NCBI RefSeq assembly: GCF_900100605.1
Contig: NZ_FNCN01000004.1
Span: 62,001-126,000, forward strand
Direction: 5' to 3'
Source: Sinosporangium album
GTDB lineage: Bacteria > Actinomycetota > Actinomycetes > Streptosporangiales > Streptosporangiaceae
DNA length: 64,000 nt
Under the pieces are notes generated by a model. That model was given only the letters and a program-made list of their open reading frames with translations, made no database searches and was not told the origin of the DNA. Shown piece by piece: positions 52,149 to 62,100 of this stretch (its first letter is position 1; each line of letters opens with the position of its first letter). Made by a program: the position numbers and the translations under genes.

Positions 52149-54311
52149 ATGCGCAAGATCGTGGATGCGCTTCGAGCCGGCTATGCGCTTCCTTCACGGC
52201 CCCCGTGGACCTATGGGCTGGTCTGCGGACTGGCGATCGGCGTGCCGCTCCTGATCGGGGCGATGCTCAACGCGCCTCATGAGGGTGCGAGCGTAGCGCT
52301 CGGCGCCTACCTCGTGGCGTTCGGCGACGCCTCGGGCATACCGTACGGCGCGCGATCACGCCGATTGCTGGCCATGACGGCGTTCGTCACGGCAGGCGTG
52401 GGCATCGGGGCGCTGATGCGTCCGGTGCCGTGGGTCGCGGTCGCGGTGATCGGCGCGTTGGCCGCGCTCAGCGCGCGGTCGACCTGGGTCGGGCTGCCTC
52501 CGGTGCTCGGCATGGTGATCGCGTATTTCGGGGGCACGAGCCCCGGCGCCGCGATGCTGCTGCCGCTGACGGCGCTCGGCGGGCTCGTGCTGTCGGCCGC
52601 GGTGCTCGCACCGTGGCCCATGCGCCGGATGCGGCCGCTCCGCGAGGCGTTCGCCACGGCCTTCGAGACGCTCGCGGACCTCGTCGAGGGAGGCACGGGC
52701 ACCCCGCTGCCCGACGCGCGCTGGGAGCCGCTGCGGCGCGCGGCGTCGGTAGCGCTCGACGACGCCCGTACGGCGTACGCCTACTACGGCTATCCCGTCG
52801 CGGCGGTCGACCGTGCGCCGGGCCTGGTGCTTGAGGCCCTGGTCCGTGTCTTCGACGAGACGGTCGCGCTGCGGAGCCTGCGGCAGGCGGCAGGGGAGGC
52901 GGTCAGGAGTACGGCATGGCCCGAGGAACTGGACCGGGCCCTGTCGGCGCAGGCCCGGGCGCTTCGGGCGACGCCGCTCGGGGGCGGCTCCGAGTGCGCC
53001 GCCGAGGCGATGGCCGCCGCGGCGGGGTTCGCCGAGCATGTGGAGTCGGTGCGTGAGCAGGCCCTCGCCGGCGAGGAGAGGCTGTCGGCGTCGGCGATCC
53101 TCGGGCAGGTGCGGCGATCCGTGGAACGCCTCACGGTGGCCGTGCGTGCGGCGTCGGCGCTGTCACTGGAGAGCGCGAGACCGGCCCCGCGCCTGCCGAG
53201 GTTCTCGCTTCCCGCGTGGCCGCGGTGGGAGCAGGGACTCGGGGCCCATCCCGTCCGGCTCGGGGCGATCACGGCCCTTGCCATGGCGCTCACCATCCCC
53301 ATCCACAGCCACCTCGGCAAGTGGTTCGTCATTACCGTCCTGGTCAGCCTGCGGCCCACCTACGGGGACACCGTCGACCGGGTGACCCTCCGCATCGCGG
53401 GCACGACCCTTGGTTCGGCCGCCGCCGCGGTCGTCCTCGTGCTGGCCCCCGGCTCCTACACCCTCGCGCTGATCGTGTTCGTCTCCGCCTCGATCGGGTT
53501 CGCGCTGCGCGGCGTGAGCTACGGATACTGGTCGATCTTCAGCACGCCGCTCGTCATGCTCCTGTCGAACTACGCGGTGCCGCTCGGGTGGGAGGCGGCC
53601 GAGATCCGGGTGATCCTGACCATGGCCGGAGGTGTGCTCGCGCTGCTCGGAGCACGGCTTCTCTGGCCCCGAGGCGAGAGGGTACGGCTGCCGCTCAGGG
53701 TGGCCGACATGCTCGACGCCCACGCGGCGCTCGCGCGGGCGCTCGCGGGACAGCGCCTCGACGGCTTCGACGACCTGGTGGACGTGGCGGGACGAGCGGC
53801 CGACAAGGTCGGCGAATCCCTTGACCGGCTCGCCAAGGAGCCCGGCGGGCAGCCGCCGGAAGCCCTCAGGTCGGCCCTCACCTATGCCGGGCGGGTCAGG
53901 GACGACACGCTCACGGTGGCGGCCGTGCACCGGGTCAACGAGGCGGGGTCGGCGCGGGCGTCCGGCCTGTTGGACGCGGTGGCGGACCGGCTGTTCGGGC
54001 TGGCTCACGCCGTACGGACGGGGGAGCGGCCGGCGGCGGCCGACGACCTGGACGAGGCGCTGGAGGAAGTGGCGAGCCGGGTCGGCGCGCTGGCGAGGCT
54101 GCGGCGCGGCGAGGTGGAGTCGGGGCGGGCCGAGCAGATGACGCCGGTGCGGCGGGAGTTTCTCTTCATCGCCGCCGCCCACCCGGCGCTGCGCACCCTC
54201 GCGGTCGACGCGGTCAAACTGTCGGCCGCGGTCGAGAGGGGGGTGCCGGCCGGGCGGGGCCGGAGAAGGCCCGGCCGCGTCGGAGGGGCGGCCGGGGGCT
54301 CGGTGAGCTGA
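52149..54311 (+). CDS. FUSC-family membrane protein (aromatic acid exporter-like)
   Basis: The start is ATG 52149 (GGGGGG upstream), giving 720 residues. Two hydrophobic halves (about residues 20-160 and 370-515) alternate with helical soluble regions, as in FUSC/YccS/AaeB proteins: TYGLVCGLAIGVPLLIGAML, ALGAYLVAFGDASGIPYGAR, then AITALAMALTIPIHSHLGKW and FVITVLVSLRPTYGDTVDRV. The block 'VSLRPTYGDTVDRVTLRIAGT' region is the second FUSC signature. It probably exports an aromatic or cationic compound. An inverted match (CCAAGCCC/GGGCTTGG) just upstream could mask the ribosome-binding site. Confidence 0.85.
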   Translation: MRKIVDALRAGYALPSRPPWTYGLVCGLAIGVPLLIGAMLNAPHEGASVALGAYLVAFGDASGIPYGARSRRLLAMTAFVTAGVGIGALMRPVPWVAVAVIGALAALSARSTWVGLPPVLGMVIAYFGGTSPGAAMLLPLTALGGLVLSAAVLAPWPMRRMRPLREAFATAFETLADLVEGGTGTPLPDARWEPLRRAASVALDDARTAYAYYGYPVAAVDRAPGLVLEALVRVFDETVALRSLRQAAGEAVRSTAWPEELDRALSAQARALRATPLGGGSECAAEAMAAAAGFAEHVESVREQALAGEERLSASAILGQVRRSVERLTVAVRAASALSLESARPAPRLPRFSLPAWPRWEQGLGAHPVRLGAITALAMALTIPIHSHLGKWFVITVLVSLRPTYGDTVDRVTLRIAGTTLGSAAAAVVLVLAPGSYTLALIVFVSASIGFALRGVSYGYWSIFSTPLVMLLSNYAVPLGWEAAEIRVILTMAGGVLALLGARLLWPRGERVRLPLRVADMLDAHAALARALAGQRLDGFDDLVDVAGRAADKVGESLDRLAKEPGGQPPEALRSALTYAGRVRDDTLTVAAVHRVNEAGSARASGLLDAVADRLFGLAHAVRTGERPAAADDLDEALEEVASRVGALARLRRGEVESGRAEQMTPVRREFLFIAAAHPALRTLAVDAVKLSAAVERGVPAGRGRRRPGRVGGAAGGSVS

Positions 54312-54324
54312 GGCGGCGGGCGCC

Positions 54325-55545
54325 TCAGCGGGCGTCGGTGACGCCGTCTTCGGCGTCGGCGGCCTCGACCTCGTCGCGTGAGATGCCGAGGAGGTAGAGG
54401 ATCGAGTCGAGGTAGGGGACGTTGACGGCGGTGTCGGCGGCCTGCCGCACCACGGGTTTGGCGTTGAAGGCGATGCCGAGACCGGCCGCCGCGATCATAT
54501 CCAGATCGTTGGCCCCGTCGCCGATCGCGACGGTCTGGCTGATGGGGATGCCCGCCTGTTCGGCGAAGCGGGTCAGGGCGCGGGCCTTGCCGGGGCGGTC
54601 GACGATCTCGCCGACGACACGGCCGGTGAGCTTGCCCTTCGAGACTTCCAGGGTGTTGGCCGCGGAGTAGTCGATGCCGAGGTCTGTGACGAGGGAGTCG
54701 GTGATCTGGGTGAATCCGCCGCTGACGATCGCGAACTTGTAGTCGAGGCGCTTGAGGGTGCGCACCAGGGTGCGGGCTCCGGGGGTGAGGACGACTTCGC
54801 TCTTGACCCGTTCGAAGATCTCCTCGGGGAGCCCGGCGAGGAGGGACACGCGCTCCCGGAGCGACTGCGCGAAGTCCAGTTCGCCGCGCATGGCGGCGCT
54901 CGTCACCTTCTCGACCTCGTCGAGGCATCCGGCGTGCGCCGCGAGCAGTTCGATGACCTCACCCTGGATGAGGGTCGAGTCCACGTCCATGACGACGAGC
55001 CGCTTGGCCCGGCGGGACAGCCCGGAGCGCTGTACGGCGACGTCGACCTGCTGAGCGGCGGCCTCGATGGCGAGCTCGGCGCGCAGGGCGTCGGGGTTGG
55101 CCCCGGAGACGGCGAGCTCGATGGACGTGACGGGGTAGTGGGCGAGCCGTTCGATGCGGTCGATGTTGGCGCCTGCGGCGGCGATGCGCCCGGTGATGCC
55201 GGCCATGGCTGCCGGGGTGAGGGGCGCGCCGAGCACGGCGATGTGCAGGCGTCCGCGTCGCCGCTTCTCCTTGGCCTGGGAGCCGGTGGAGAGCTCGACC
55301 TCCATGCCGAGGTCTTCGGCGACGCGATCGATCGCGCTCCAGAGCGCGCCGAGGGTGCTGCCCGTGCCGGTCGGGGCGCCGCCCGCGTAGGCGACGAGCA
55401 CACCGAGTGTGAGGCGGCCTCGGATGACGACTTGTTCGACGTCGGCGACGCTGACGGGGAACTCCGCCAGGACCGAGAAGAGGCGGGAGGTCACACCCGG
55501 CCGGTCGGGGCCGGTCAGGGTGATGAGGAGCGTGCGCTGGTCCAC
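54325..55545 (-). CDS. serB: phosphoserine phosphatase SerB with ACT domains
   Basis: The start is GTG 55545, giving 406 residues. Two N-terminal ACT-like domains (LLITLTGPDRPGVTSRLFSV, LHIAVLGAPLTPAAMAGITG) bind regulatory amino acid, then the HAD phosphatase: LVVMDVDSTLIQGEVIELLA (Asp nucleophile and acid), FAIVSGGFTQITDSL, and TVAIGDGANDLDMIAAAGLG. It makes the last step of serine biosynthesis. It converges on the FUSC gene 13 bases away. Mycobacterial SerB2 has the same ACT-ACT-HAD layout. Confidence 0.95.
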   Translation of the reverse strand: MDQRTLLITLTGPDRPGVTSRLFSVLAEFPVSVADVEQVVIRGRLTLGVLVAYAGGAPTGTGSTLGALWSAIDRVAEDLGMEVELSTGSQAKEKRRRGRLHIAVLGAPLTPAAMAGITGRIAAAGANIDRIERLAHYPVTSIELAVSGANPDALRAELAIEAAAQQVDVAVQRSGLSRRAKRLVVMDVDSTLIQGEVIELLAAHAGCLDEVEKVTSAAMRGELDFAQSLRERVSLLAGLPEEIFERVKSEVVLTPGARTLVRTLKRLDYKFAIVSGGFTQITDSLVTDLGIDYSAANTLEVSKGKLTGRVVGEIVDRPGKARALTRFAEQAGIPISQTVAIGDGANDLDMIAAAGLGIAFNAKPVVRQAADTAVNVPYLDSILYLLGISRDEVEAADAEDGVTDAR

Positions 55546-55820
55546 AGAATCCCAGGCTAGTGGGCGCCTCGGGCAGGCGGCATAGGAGGTTCGCGATTCG
55601 GACAAGTTTCCGGGCTGCGGCCCTGGTCGGACAGGAGATCGCGGCGGGTGTGGTGGTGAAAATCACGTTGGGGGCGGCGGGGCGGTGCCGTACGGCAATG
55701 CGGGAGATGTGCCCTGATGTGGGAAAACCGTGGGGATTTAGGAACTCGGCAGCCCCGCGAGCCTCGTGCGCGGACTCGACACCGTCACCCACATCAGCAT
55801 CGAAAGCGGTGCCCTTTCCC

Positions 55821-56007
55821 TTGCCGACCTATGGGTTCAGGGGATTTCCACGGTCATGCCGCTGCGCTATTTGAACGAAGGAATGCTGGACGTGATGGTC
55901 CGCGGTCAGGGGCCTCGGCTGTCCTGCTTGAGGCCGGGGTGCTCCTCGGTTTCGCCGCGGTCATGGGACTCGTGGCCGTGAAACCGTTCCGCTGGGACGA
56001 CATCTGA
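55821..56007 (+). pseudogene. C-terminal remnant of an ABC-2 transporter permease
   Basis: One frame gives LWVQGISTVMPLRYLNEGML, then DVMVRGQGP, and after a frameshift near 55910 a second frame continues AVLLEAGVLLGFAAVMGLVA and KPFRWDDI to a stop at 56007. Together they form the usual end of an ABC-2 type permease (last membrane helix, then FRWDD). No membrane segments or ATPase gene occur upstream. A deletion and a frameshift have both occurred. Confidence 0.65.
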
Positions 56008-56117
56008 GACATTTATCAAGTCCCCCCTCCGAACTCCTGTCTGAAATCCGCTTGCCGAAAGCCGCTTTCGCGAAACGCTTTCAGAAGGCGGTGCCGGAAA
56101 CGGCTCTCTGAACGTGC

Positions 56118-56153
56118 CGAACGCCCGGCCATCGCGTGGTGGCCGGGCGTTCG
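56118..56153 (-). terminator. terminator after the DUF11-like gene
   Basis: A 14-bp perfect stem CGAACGCCCGGCCA...TGGCCGGGCGTTCG with 8-base loop begins 12 bases past the stop at 56165; likely shared with the permease remnant. Confidence 0.65.
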
Positions 56154-56164
56154 CCGTACATGCG

Positions 56165-56725
56165 TCAGCGGGTGATCGCGGTCTTCACCTTCTTGCTGAA
56201 GAACCACGACTTGATGCCGGCCGCGTCGAGCTCCTCCTTGCTGAGGGTCTCGGAGCCGGTCGGGAAGTCGTAGGCGACCACTCCGAGCTGGGCCCGCGCG
56301 TAGCCGCGGGTCGTCTTCTTCAGGCGCACCTCGATGTCGAGCCATTCCTTGTCGCCGACCTCGGCGTAGTACGGCGAGGTGCAGAAGAAGGCGTTGTCCT
56401 CGAACTCGCACTCGGTGTCCTCGGGGCCGTCCCACCGGACCGTGCTGCCGATGCCCTTGGGCAGAAGGCCGCCGACGTAATAGTTGTCCGCCGTGTGCGG
56501 GCCGCGGTTGACCGCCGTGATGCGATAGGTGATTTTGCTGCCGGCGCGGACCTTCTTGGGCGCCTTGACCGAGACGGCGAAGGTGGAGTACGGCTCGGTC
56601 GCCTTCGTGGCCGCGGCGGCGGGCGCGGTGACCGTCGCCGAGGCCGGGGCCGCCGTGAGGGCCATGGCGCCGGCCAGGGGGGCCGCGAGCACGAGCGACG
56701 CGATTTTCTTCAGGGGGGAAGGCAT
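56165..56725 (-). CDS. secreted DUF11-like protein
   Basis: The start is ATG 56725 (GGAG upstream), giving 186 residues. A signal peptide (MPSPLKKIASLVLAAPLAGA, cleaved near APASA) precedes an immunoglobulin-like domain of the DUF11 type: VSVKAPKKVRAGSKITYRIT, VNRGPHTADNYYVGGLLPKG, and CEFEDNAFFCTSPYYAEVGD, which supplies a Cys pair. Such domains occur in cell-surface and wall proteins. No LPXTG, lipobox or second domain, so it is probably released or wall-associated. Confidence 0.8.
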   Translation of the reverse strand: MPSPLKKIASLVLAAPLAGAMALTAAPASATVTAPAAAATKATEPYSTFAVSVKAPKKVRAGSKITYRITAVNRGPHTADNYYVGGLLPKGIGSTVRWDGPEDTECEFEDNAFFCTSPYYAEVGDKEWLDIEVRLKKTTRGYARAQLGVVAYDFPTGSETLSKEELDAAGIKSWFFSKKVKTAITR

Positions 56726-56986
56726 GGGGTTTGCTCCAGAAAGCGGGGAACGGGAACGCTGCGGTGCTCCCGTAAAGTTTGCATGTTCTACCACGATCTA
56801 GGATGACTAGTAAAACGAATTGCTATACACCACATCTCATATGACTTGTCACATATGGTCACCGGCAGGCTCAAAAGCATGTCGGCGGCGCGCGTCGCGC
56901 TCCAGCCGTGCGTACCGGCGTTCCACCGTCTCCCAGGCGGGCGGCCGAGAGCGGATCTCGTCGGAGGCGGCGTCTATGGTGTGGGG

Positions 56987-58147
56987 GTGACTGCGCAGGG
57001 GGACAGCACGGACGGCCGTGCCGGCGTCGGTGACACCGACGCGGCGCTGCACGCCGTCAGCGCCGCCGTGCTCGCCGTCACGCGCCATCTATCGGTGCGC
57101 GAGGTGCTCCAGGTCATCGTGCGCTCGGCGCGTCGGCTGCTCAACGCCCGTTACGGCGCGCTGGGCGTGCCCGACGACGACGGCTCCTTCGCCGAGTTCG
57201 TGGCCGAGGGCATCAGCGAGCGCCAGTGGCAGGCGATCGGCCCGCTGCCGAGGCAGCACGGCATGCTGGGCGCGATGCTGCGCGAGGGAACGGCGATCCG
57301 GCTGCCCGACATCGAGGAGGACGCGAGGTTCGACGGCTGGCCTCCAGCCCATCCTGTGCTCAAAGACTTCCTCGGTGTCCCGATCCGCGACGGCGACCAA
57401 GTGCTCGGCATCGTCTTCCTGGCCGACAAGCGGGACAAGGGCGGGTTCACCGAGGCCGACGAGAAACTGTTGACGCTGTTCGCCGCGCACGCGGCCATCG
57501 CGCTCACCAACGCGCGCCTCTACGAGCGCTCCCGGGAGCTGACCCTCGTCGAGGAGCGCAAGCGCATGGCGCGCGAGCTGCATGACGCCGTGACCCAGAA
57601 GCTGTTCTCGCTGCGCCTGACCGCCCAGTCCGCGGGCGAGCTGCTCCGCGTCGACCCCGAGCGCGCGGCCGTCGAGCTCGACCGGGTGCAGCGCCTCGCG
57701 GGCGAGGCGCTCACCGAGCTGCGCACCGTGATCGTGGAGTTGCGTCCGGCCGAGCTCGCTCGGCACGGGCTCGTCGAGACGTTACGTAAACACGTCAACC
57801 TGCTCGACGTCCTGCACCCGGCGTGCGTGGTCTTCGACTCCGGGCCGATCGGCGCGGTCGAGCCCGAGGTGGAGATGGCCGTGCTCCGCGTGGCTCAGGA
57901 GGCGCTGCACAACGCGCTGCGGCACTCCGACGCCACCACCGTCGAGGTGGGCCTCGTGAGTGAGGGCGGCAGGCTCACGCTTCGGGTCCGCGATGACGGC
58001 AGGGGATTCGACCTCGAGGCTGCGGCGAGCTGCGGGCTCGGGCTGGCGTCGATGTCTGACCGGGCGGCCGCGGTGGGCGGCCGGGTGCGGGTCGAGTCCG
58101 AGCGGGGGAAGGGCACGTCGGTGCGCATGGAGGTCGAGTTCCGTTGA
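56987..58147 (+). CDS. GAF-domain sensor histidine kinase (NarL-partner type)
   Basis: The start is GTG 56987 (or 56981), giving 386 residues. A GAF domain spans residues ~30-185 (LNARYGALGVPDDDGSFAEF, FLGVPIRDGDQVLGIVFLAD, LLTLFAAHAAIALTNARLYE). A HisKA_3 dimerisation domain follows with His in ERKRMARELHDAVTQKLFSL, and HATPase_c with EALHNALRHSDATTVEVGL (N box) and LRVRDDGRGFDLEAAAS. No membrane segment, so it is a cytosolic sensor; similar GAF kinases bind haem or other ligands (DevS-like), but no specific ligand residue is evident. The stop overlaps the regulator start by four bases. Confidence 0.9.
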   Translation: MTAQGDSTDGRAGVGDTDAALHAVSAAVLAVTRHLSVREVLQVIVRSARRLLNARYGALGVPDDDGSFAEFVAEGISERQWQAIGPLPRQHGMLGAMLREGTAIRLPDIEEDARFDGWPPAHPVLKDFLGVPIRDGDQVLGIVFLADKRDKGGFTEADEKLLTLFAAHAAIALTNARLYERSRELTLVEERKRMARELHDAVTQKLFSLRLTAQSAGELLRVDPERAAVELDRVQRLAGEALTELRTVIVELRPAELARHGLVETLRKHVNLLDVLHPACVVFDSGPIGAVEPEVEMAVLRVAQEALHNALRHSDATTVEVGLVSEGGRLTLRVRDDGRGFDLEAAASCGLGLASMSDRAAAVGGRVRVESERGKGTSVRMEVEFR

Positions 58148-58812
58148 TCCGGGTGCTGGTCGCCGACGACCATCCGGTCGTCCGGCAGGGGCTGCGCACG
58201 TTCCTCGGGCTCCAGGAGGACATCGAGATCGTCGGTGAGGCCGCCGACGGGGCCGAGGCCGTCGCGCTGACCGAGAGCCTCGGACCCGACGTGCTGCTCC
58301 TCGACCTCAAGATGCCCGTGCTCGACGGGCTCGGCGCGCTCAACGCGCTCAACGGGCAGGCCCCGGGTGGTGGTTCGGGCACACGCGTGCTGGTGCTGAC
58401 CTCCATGAGCGACTCGGGCGACGTGGCTCCCGCGATGCGCGCCGGCGCCGCCGGCTTCCTCTACAAGGATGTCGAGCCTCAGGCTCTCGTCCAGGCGATC
58501 CGCGCCGTCCACGGCGGTCAGGTGCTACTCGCGCCGCAGGCGGTCGAGGCCGTGCTGACTGGCACGCCGCCGCCCGCGGGCGGGCCCGGCGCGGTCGGCG
58601 GGCGCCACGAGTGGCCGCTGACCCCGCTCACCGACCGCGAGCGGGAGGTGCTCGGGCTGATCGCGCGGGGGTGCTCCAACCGTGAGATCGCCCGCGAGCT
58701 GAGCGTCGCCGAGAAGACGGTCAAGACGCATGTGTCCAACGTGCTGATGAAGCTCGGCGTGCATGACCGCACCCAGGCCGCGCTCTATGCCGTACGGCAC
58801 GGCCTGGGCTGA
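58144..58812 (+). CDS. LuxR/NarL-type response regulator
   Basis: TTG 58144 overlaps the kinase stop (TTGA), so the pair is coupled; 222 residues. The receiver domain (RVLVADDHPVVRQGLRTFLG) has the phosphoacceptor Asp in VLLLDLKMPVLDG, Thr/Ser in VLVLTSMSD and Lys in FLYKDVEP. A Gly/Pro linker precedes the LuxR HTH (LTDREREVLGLIARGCSNRE, then IARELSVAEKTVKTHVSNVL). Targets are unknown; the WD40 fragment and the pseudokinase downstream are co-directional. Confidence 0.95.
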   Translation: MIRVLVADDHPVVRQGLRTFLGLQEDIEIVGEAADGAEAVALTESLGPDVLLLDLKMPVLDGLGALNALNGQAPGGGSGTRVLVLTSMSDSGDVAPAMRAGAAGFLYKDVEPQALVQAIRAVHGGQVLLAPQAVEAVLTGTPPPAGGPGAVGGRHEWPLTPLTDREREVLGLIARGCSNREIARELSVAEKTVKTHVSNVLMKLGVHDRTQAALYAVRHGLG

Positions 58813-58819
58813 CGGCTCC

Positions 58820-59023
58820 CCGCCCGCAGGGGACGGCGACGGCACTCTGCGCGTGTGGGACCCGCTCAAGCGCAAGCAGATCGGCATGGCGAAGAAGGCG
58901 CGCAAGGGTGGCGTCTACTCGGTCGCCGTGGTCGTCCTGGAAAGAAAGACCGTGGTGATCTCTGCAGGTAAGGAGAAAAAGATCAAACTTTGGAACCTTA
59001 AGGCGGGGTCTCCGACATCCTGA
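58820..59023 (+). pseudogene. orphan WD40-repeat fragment
   Basis: After the regulator stop the frame encodes GDGDGTLRVWDPLKRKQIGM, then RKGGVYSVAVVVLERKTVVI and SAGKEKKIKLWNLKAGSPTS before a stop. These are two WD40 blades very like those of the protein encoded at 59110-62955 (KDETVRVWDPVKGKRVGK, SADGVVRVWDLATGKLRG). No start or earlier blades exist. It is probably the broken end of a second WD40 gene or a duplication footprint. Confidence 0.6.
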
Positions 59024-59109
59024 GGCTGCGGCACAAGCCTGTGTTGCGGCGTATTGTGTGGTCCCACTTCTAGCTCAACTTTCTCATGGTCTGTGCCGAG
59101 GAGGCGCCC

Positions 59110-62100
59110 ATGCCGCCCGTTCGATCCCCCCGGACGGGTGACCCCGACGTACTCGGGGGCTACCGCGTTACCGGACGCCTTGGCTCCGGCCGTCAGGGCA
59201 CGGTGTTCACCGCCCAGGCGCCGGGCGGTGCCAAGGTGGCGGTCAAGCTGCTCCACGCGAGGTTCCGGCTCACGGATGAGGGCCGTGACAGGTTCCTCGC
59301 GGTGATGGCCCCGTTATGTAAGGTCTCCTACCCCAACGTTGCCAACCTGATCGATGTAGGGGTCGAGGATGGCCTGCCCTACCTCGTCACTGAATTCGCC
59401 GCCGGCTCTACGCTTGCCGGGCCCGTGGCGGGCCCCGCGCGGCGCCGTCTCGCCGCCGGCACCGCCCGCGCCCTCGCGGCCCTTCACGCCGAGGGGAAGG
59501 CCCATCAAGCCTTCGGCCCGGGGGAGGTGCTGCTGTCGGATGACGAGCCCCGCGTGATCGGCGTGGGGCTGGCCGAGGCGCTGGAATCGGCTGAGACCGT
59601 ATTCAGCGCGGTTGTCGGCACACCGCAGTACATGTCGCCCGAGCAGGTCGCCGGTGAGGAGCCCGGCCCCGCGGCGGATGTGTTCGCCTGGGCCGGGATG
59701 ATGGTCTTCTCCGCCACCGGTCGGCACCCCTTTGGCGACGGGCCGATAGAAGAGATCATGGATCGCATCGCGATCTCGGAGCCCGACCTCCCGAGGGGAC
59801 TGCCCTCGATCATCGCGCAATGCTTTGACAAGTCCCCTGGGAACCGCCCCACCATGGCAGCGGTCCTCTCCGTTCTTGAAGGAGTCGGCAAGGCCCCCGC
59901 CCCGTCCGCGGAGCCGGAGACCGGAATGGCACGGTCCGACGCTCCCGCAGCGGGTGCCCCGACGGCCACGAGGAGCCGCCCCAAGGCCCCGGCGCGCGCC
60001 AGGGGTACGGCCAAGGCCAAGAGCACGGCCCGCGCCGCGGAAAGCGCCCCGGACGTTCCGAGCACAGCGGATGCCGTGGCTTCTGCTGTGCCCCCTGCGG
60101 CCGGGCTCGCCACGGGCGCCCAGGCCGCCGGGGCTCAGCCTTCAGGCAGGGCGAAAGCCGCGGCAGGCACCACGTCATCCAAGGACACCGCAGACAGCAA
60201 GCGGGGCAAATCGGCTAAGAAGACCAAGGCCGCCAGGGGCGCGGGAGCGGCATCCTCGGGCAAGGTCACCGCTGCCGGTGGCACTTCGTCGAAAGACGCC
60301 GGTTCCGCGGACAAGGCCGAGCCCGCGACACGTGTCGACGCCCCCACCGGCGGCTCCGCGAAGGGCGGCACCGCCGGCCGTACGGCCGGGGCCTCGAAGG
60401 CGAAGAGCTCGGTCACGGGGGCGTCGGCCGCAGGCCGTCCAGACGCCGGCGCCGCGGGGGGCCCGGTCGGCGCGGGGGGCGCGGCCGGCGATTCGGGCTT
60501 GGGCGGCTTGGAAACCGACGCTGCGGCGTCCGGCGCTTTGAGCACCGGTTCAGGCCTCGGCGGATCGGCCTCGGGCACTTCGGCGACCGGTTCGGGGCTC
60601 GGCGGCTCGGAGGCGGACGGTTCGGCTGTCGGCGTGAGCGGTGCCGGGTCGAGCCTGGGGCGTTCGGGTGGCTCGGCGTCGGGTGGCTCGGGATCCGGCG
60701 TTTCGGCGACCGGCTCGGGATCCGGCGGTTCGGCGACCGGCGGTTCGGCGGCCGGGGCGGGTTCGGGGCGGTCGGGTTCGGGCACCTCGGTGACCGGTGC
60801 CTCCGCCACGGGCGGCTCGGCGACCGGCGGGTCGGGCTCGGACACCGCGGCGGGCGACGACTGGGAGACCGGGGGTTCGGCCGTTGACGGGTCAAGTTTG
60901 GGCCGGTCGGGCTCGGGGCTCGGGGGTTCGGCTTCGGGTAGCTCGTGGACGGGTGCCTCCGCCGGTGCCTCCGCCACAGGGAGTTCGGCCGCGGCTGGTG
61001 CGGTCGGCGGTGCGAAGGTCGGCGGTGCGAAGGTCGGCGGTTCAGGGATCGGCTCCGGGTCGGGCGGTTCGGCGAGCAGCGGTTCCGCGAGCAGCGGCTC
61101 GGTGACCGGCGGTTCGGCGGCCGGGTCGGATTCGGGCCGGTCAGGTGCGGGCCGGTCAGGTTCGGGTCGGTCGGGTTCGGGGCTCGGTGGTTCGGGCACC
61201 TCGGTGACCGGTGCCTCCGCCGCGGGCGGCTCGGTGACCGGCGGGTCGGGCTCGGACGCCATGGCGGGCGACGGCCGAAAGACCGATGCTTCGAACGCGG
61301 GGGGTTCCGCCAAGGGCGGTTCGGGCCGTTCGGCGGCGACGGGTTCGGTGACCGGCGTCTCTCCTGGGGGCGACGTGGCGAAGGGGGGCCGGGCGGCGGA
61401 GAAGAGCGCCTCGGCCTTGCCATTCTTCGACGACGATGACCGTATCGGTGACGGCATCGGCGCCCCCACCCCGGTGACCCCGGCCGCGCGTATGAAGCCC
61501 AGGGGCCGCAGGTGGCCGCGGCGGGTCGCGGCGGGGGTCGCGGTCGCGGCGGTGGCGCTCGCCGTACCGGCGTGGCTCAGCCTGGACGACCCCGCCGCGA
61601 CGCGAGCCGTGGCCTCGCCGCCTCCGGCGGCGCTGCCCTCGCGGGCGGTGTCGCCTTCCACCACGCCGGTCGGCGCGGTCGGGCTCCCGTCGGGCGGCCC
61701 CTCCGCCGGCGGCGTGCCGACCGCCGCCCCCACCGTCGTGCTGAACGCCGCACCGGGCATGGTCGCCGGCTCCGGGCCCACGGCCGCCACGCCGGGGCCG
61801 ACGGCGCCGGGGGCCACGGCCAACGTGCCCGTCCCGCTCGCCGCGTCGATGCCGCCGGCGTCCACCCCCATGTCGGCCTCTGCGCCGACCTCTGCGCCGA
61901 CCTCTGTCTCCACTCCCGTGCCGACCGCACTGGCGGCCCCCGCGCCCGGCGCACCCTCGCCCGGGTTCAATAGCGCCCCCGCCCCCTCGGGTACGGCATG
62001 GCTCGGGTACGGCTACCGCCTGACGTCGAAGGCGGGCGTCCGCGTGGCGGTGCCGTACGTGACCGGGAAGCGGGAACGCGTGGTGTCCGGCGGGCCGAAC

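Noticed and set aside
60135-61970. Minus-strand frame of 611 codons (Pro/Glu/Ala-rich) opposite the pseudokinase linker
   Set aside because: Complement of the Gly/Ser-repeat DNA; its repeats are a by-product of the sense-strand linker.
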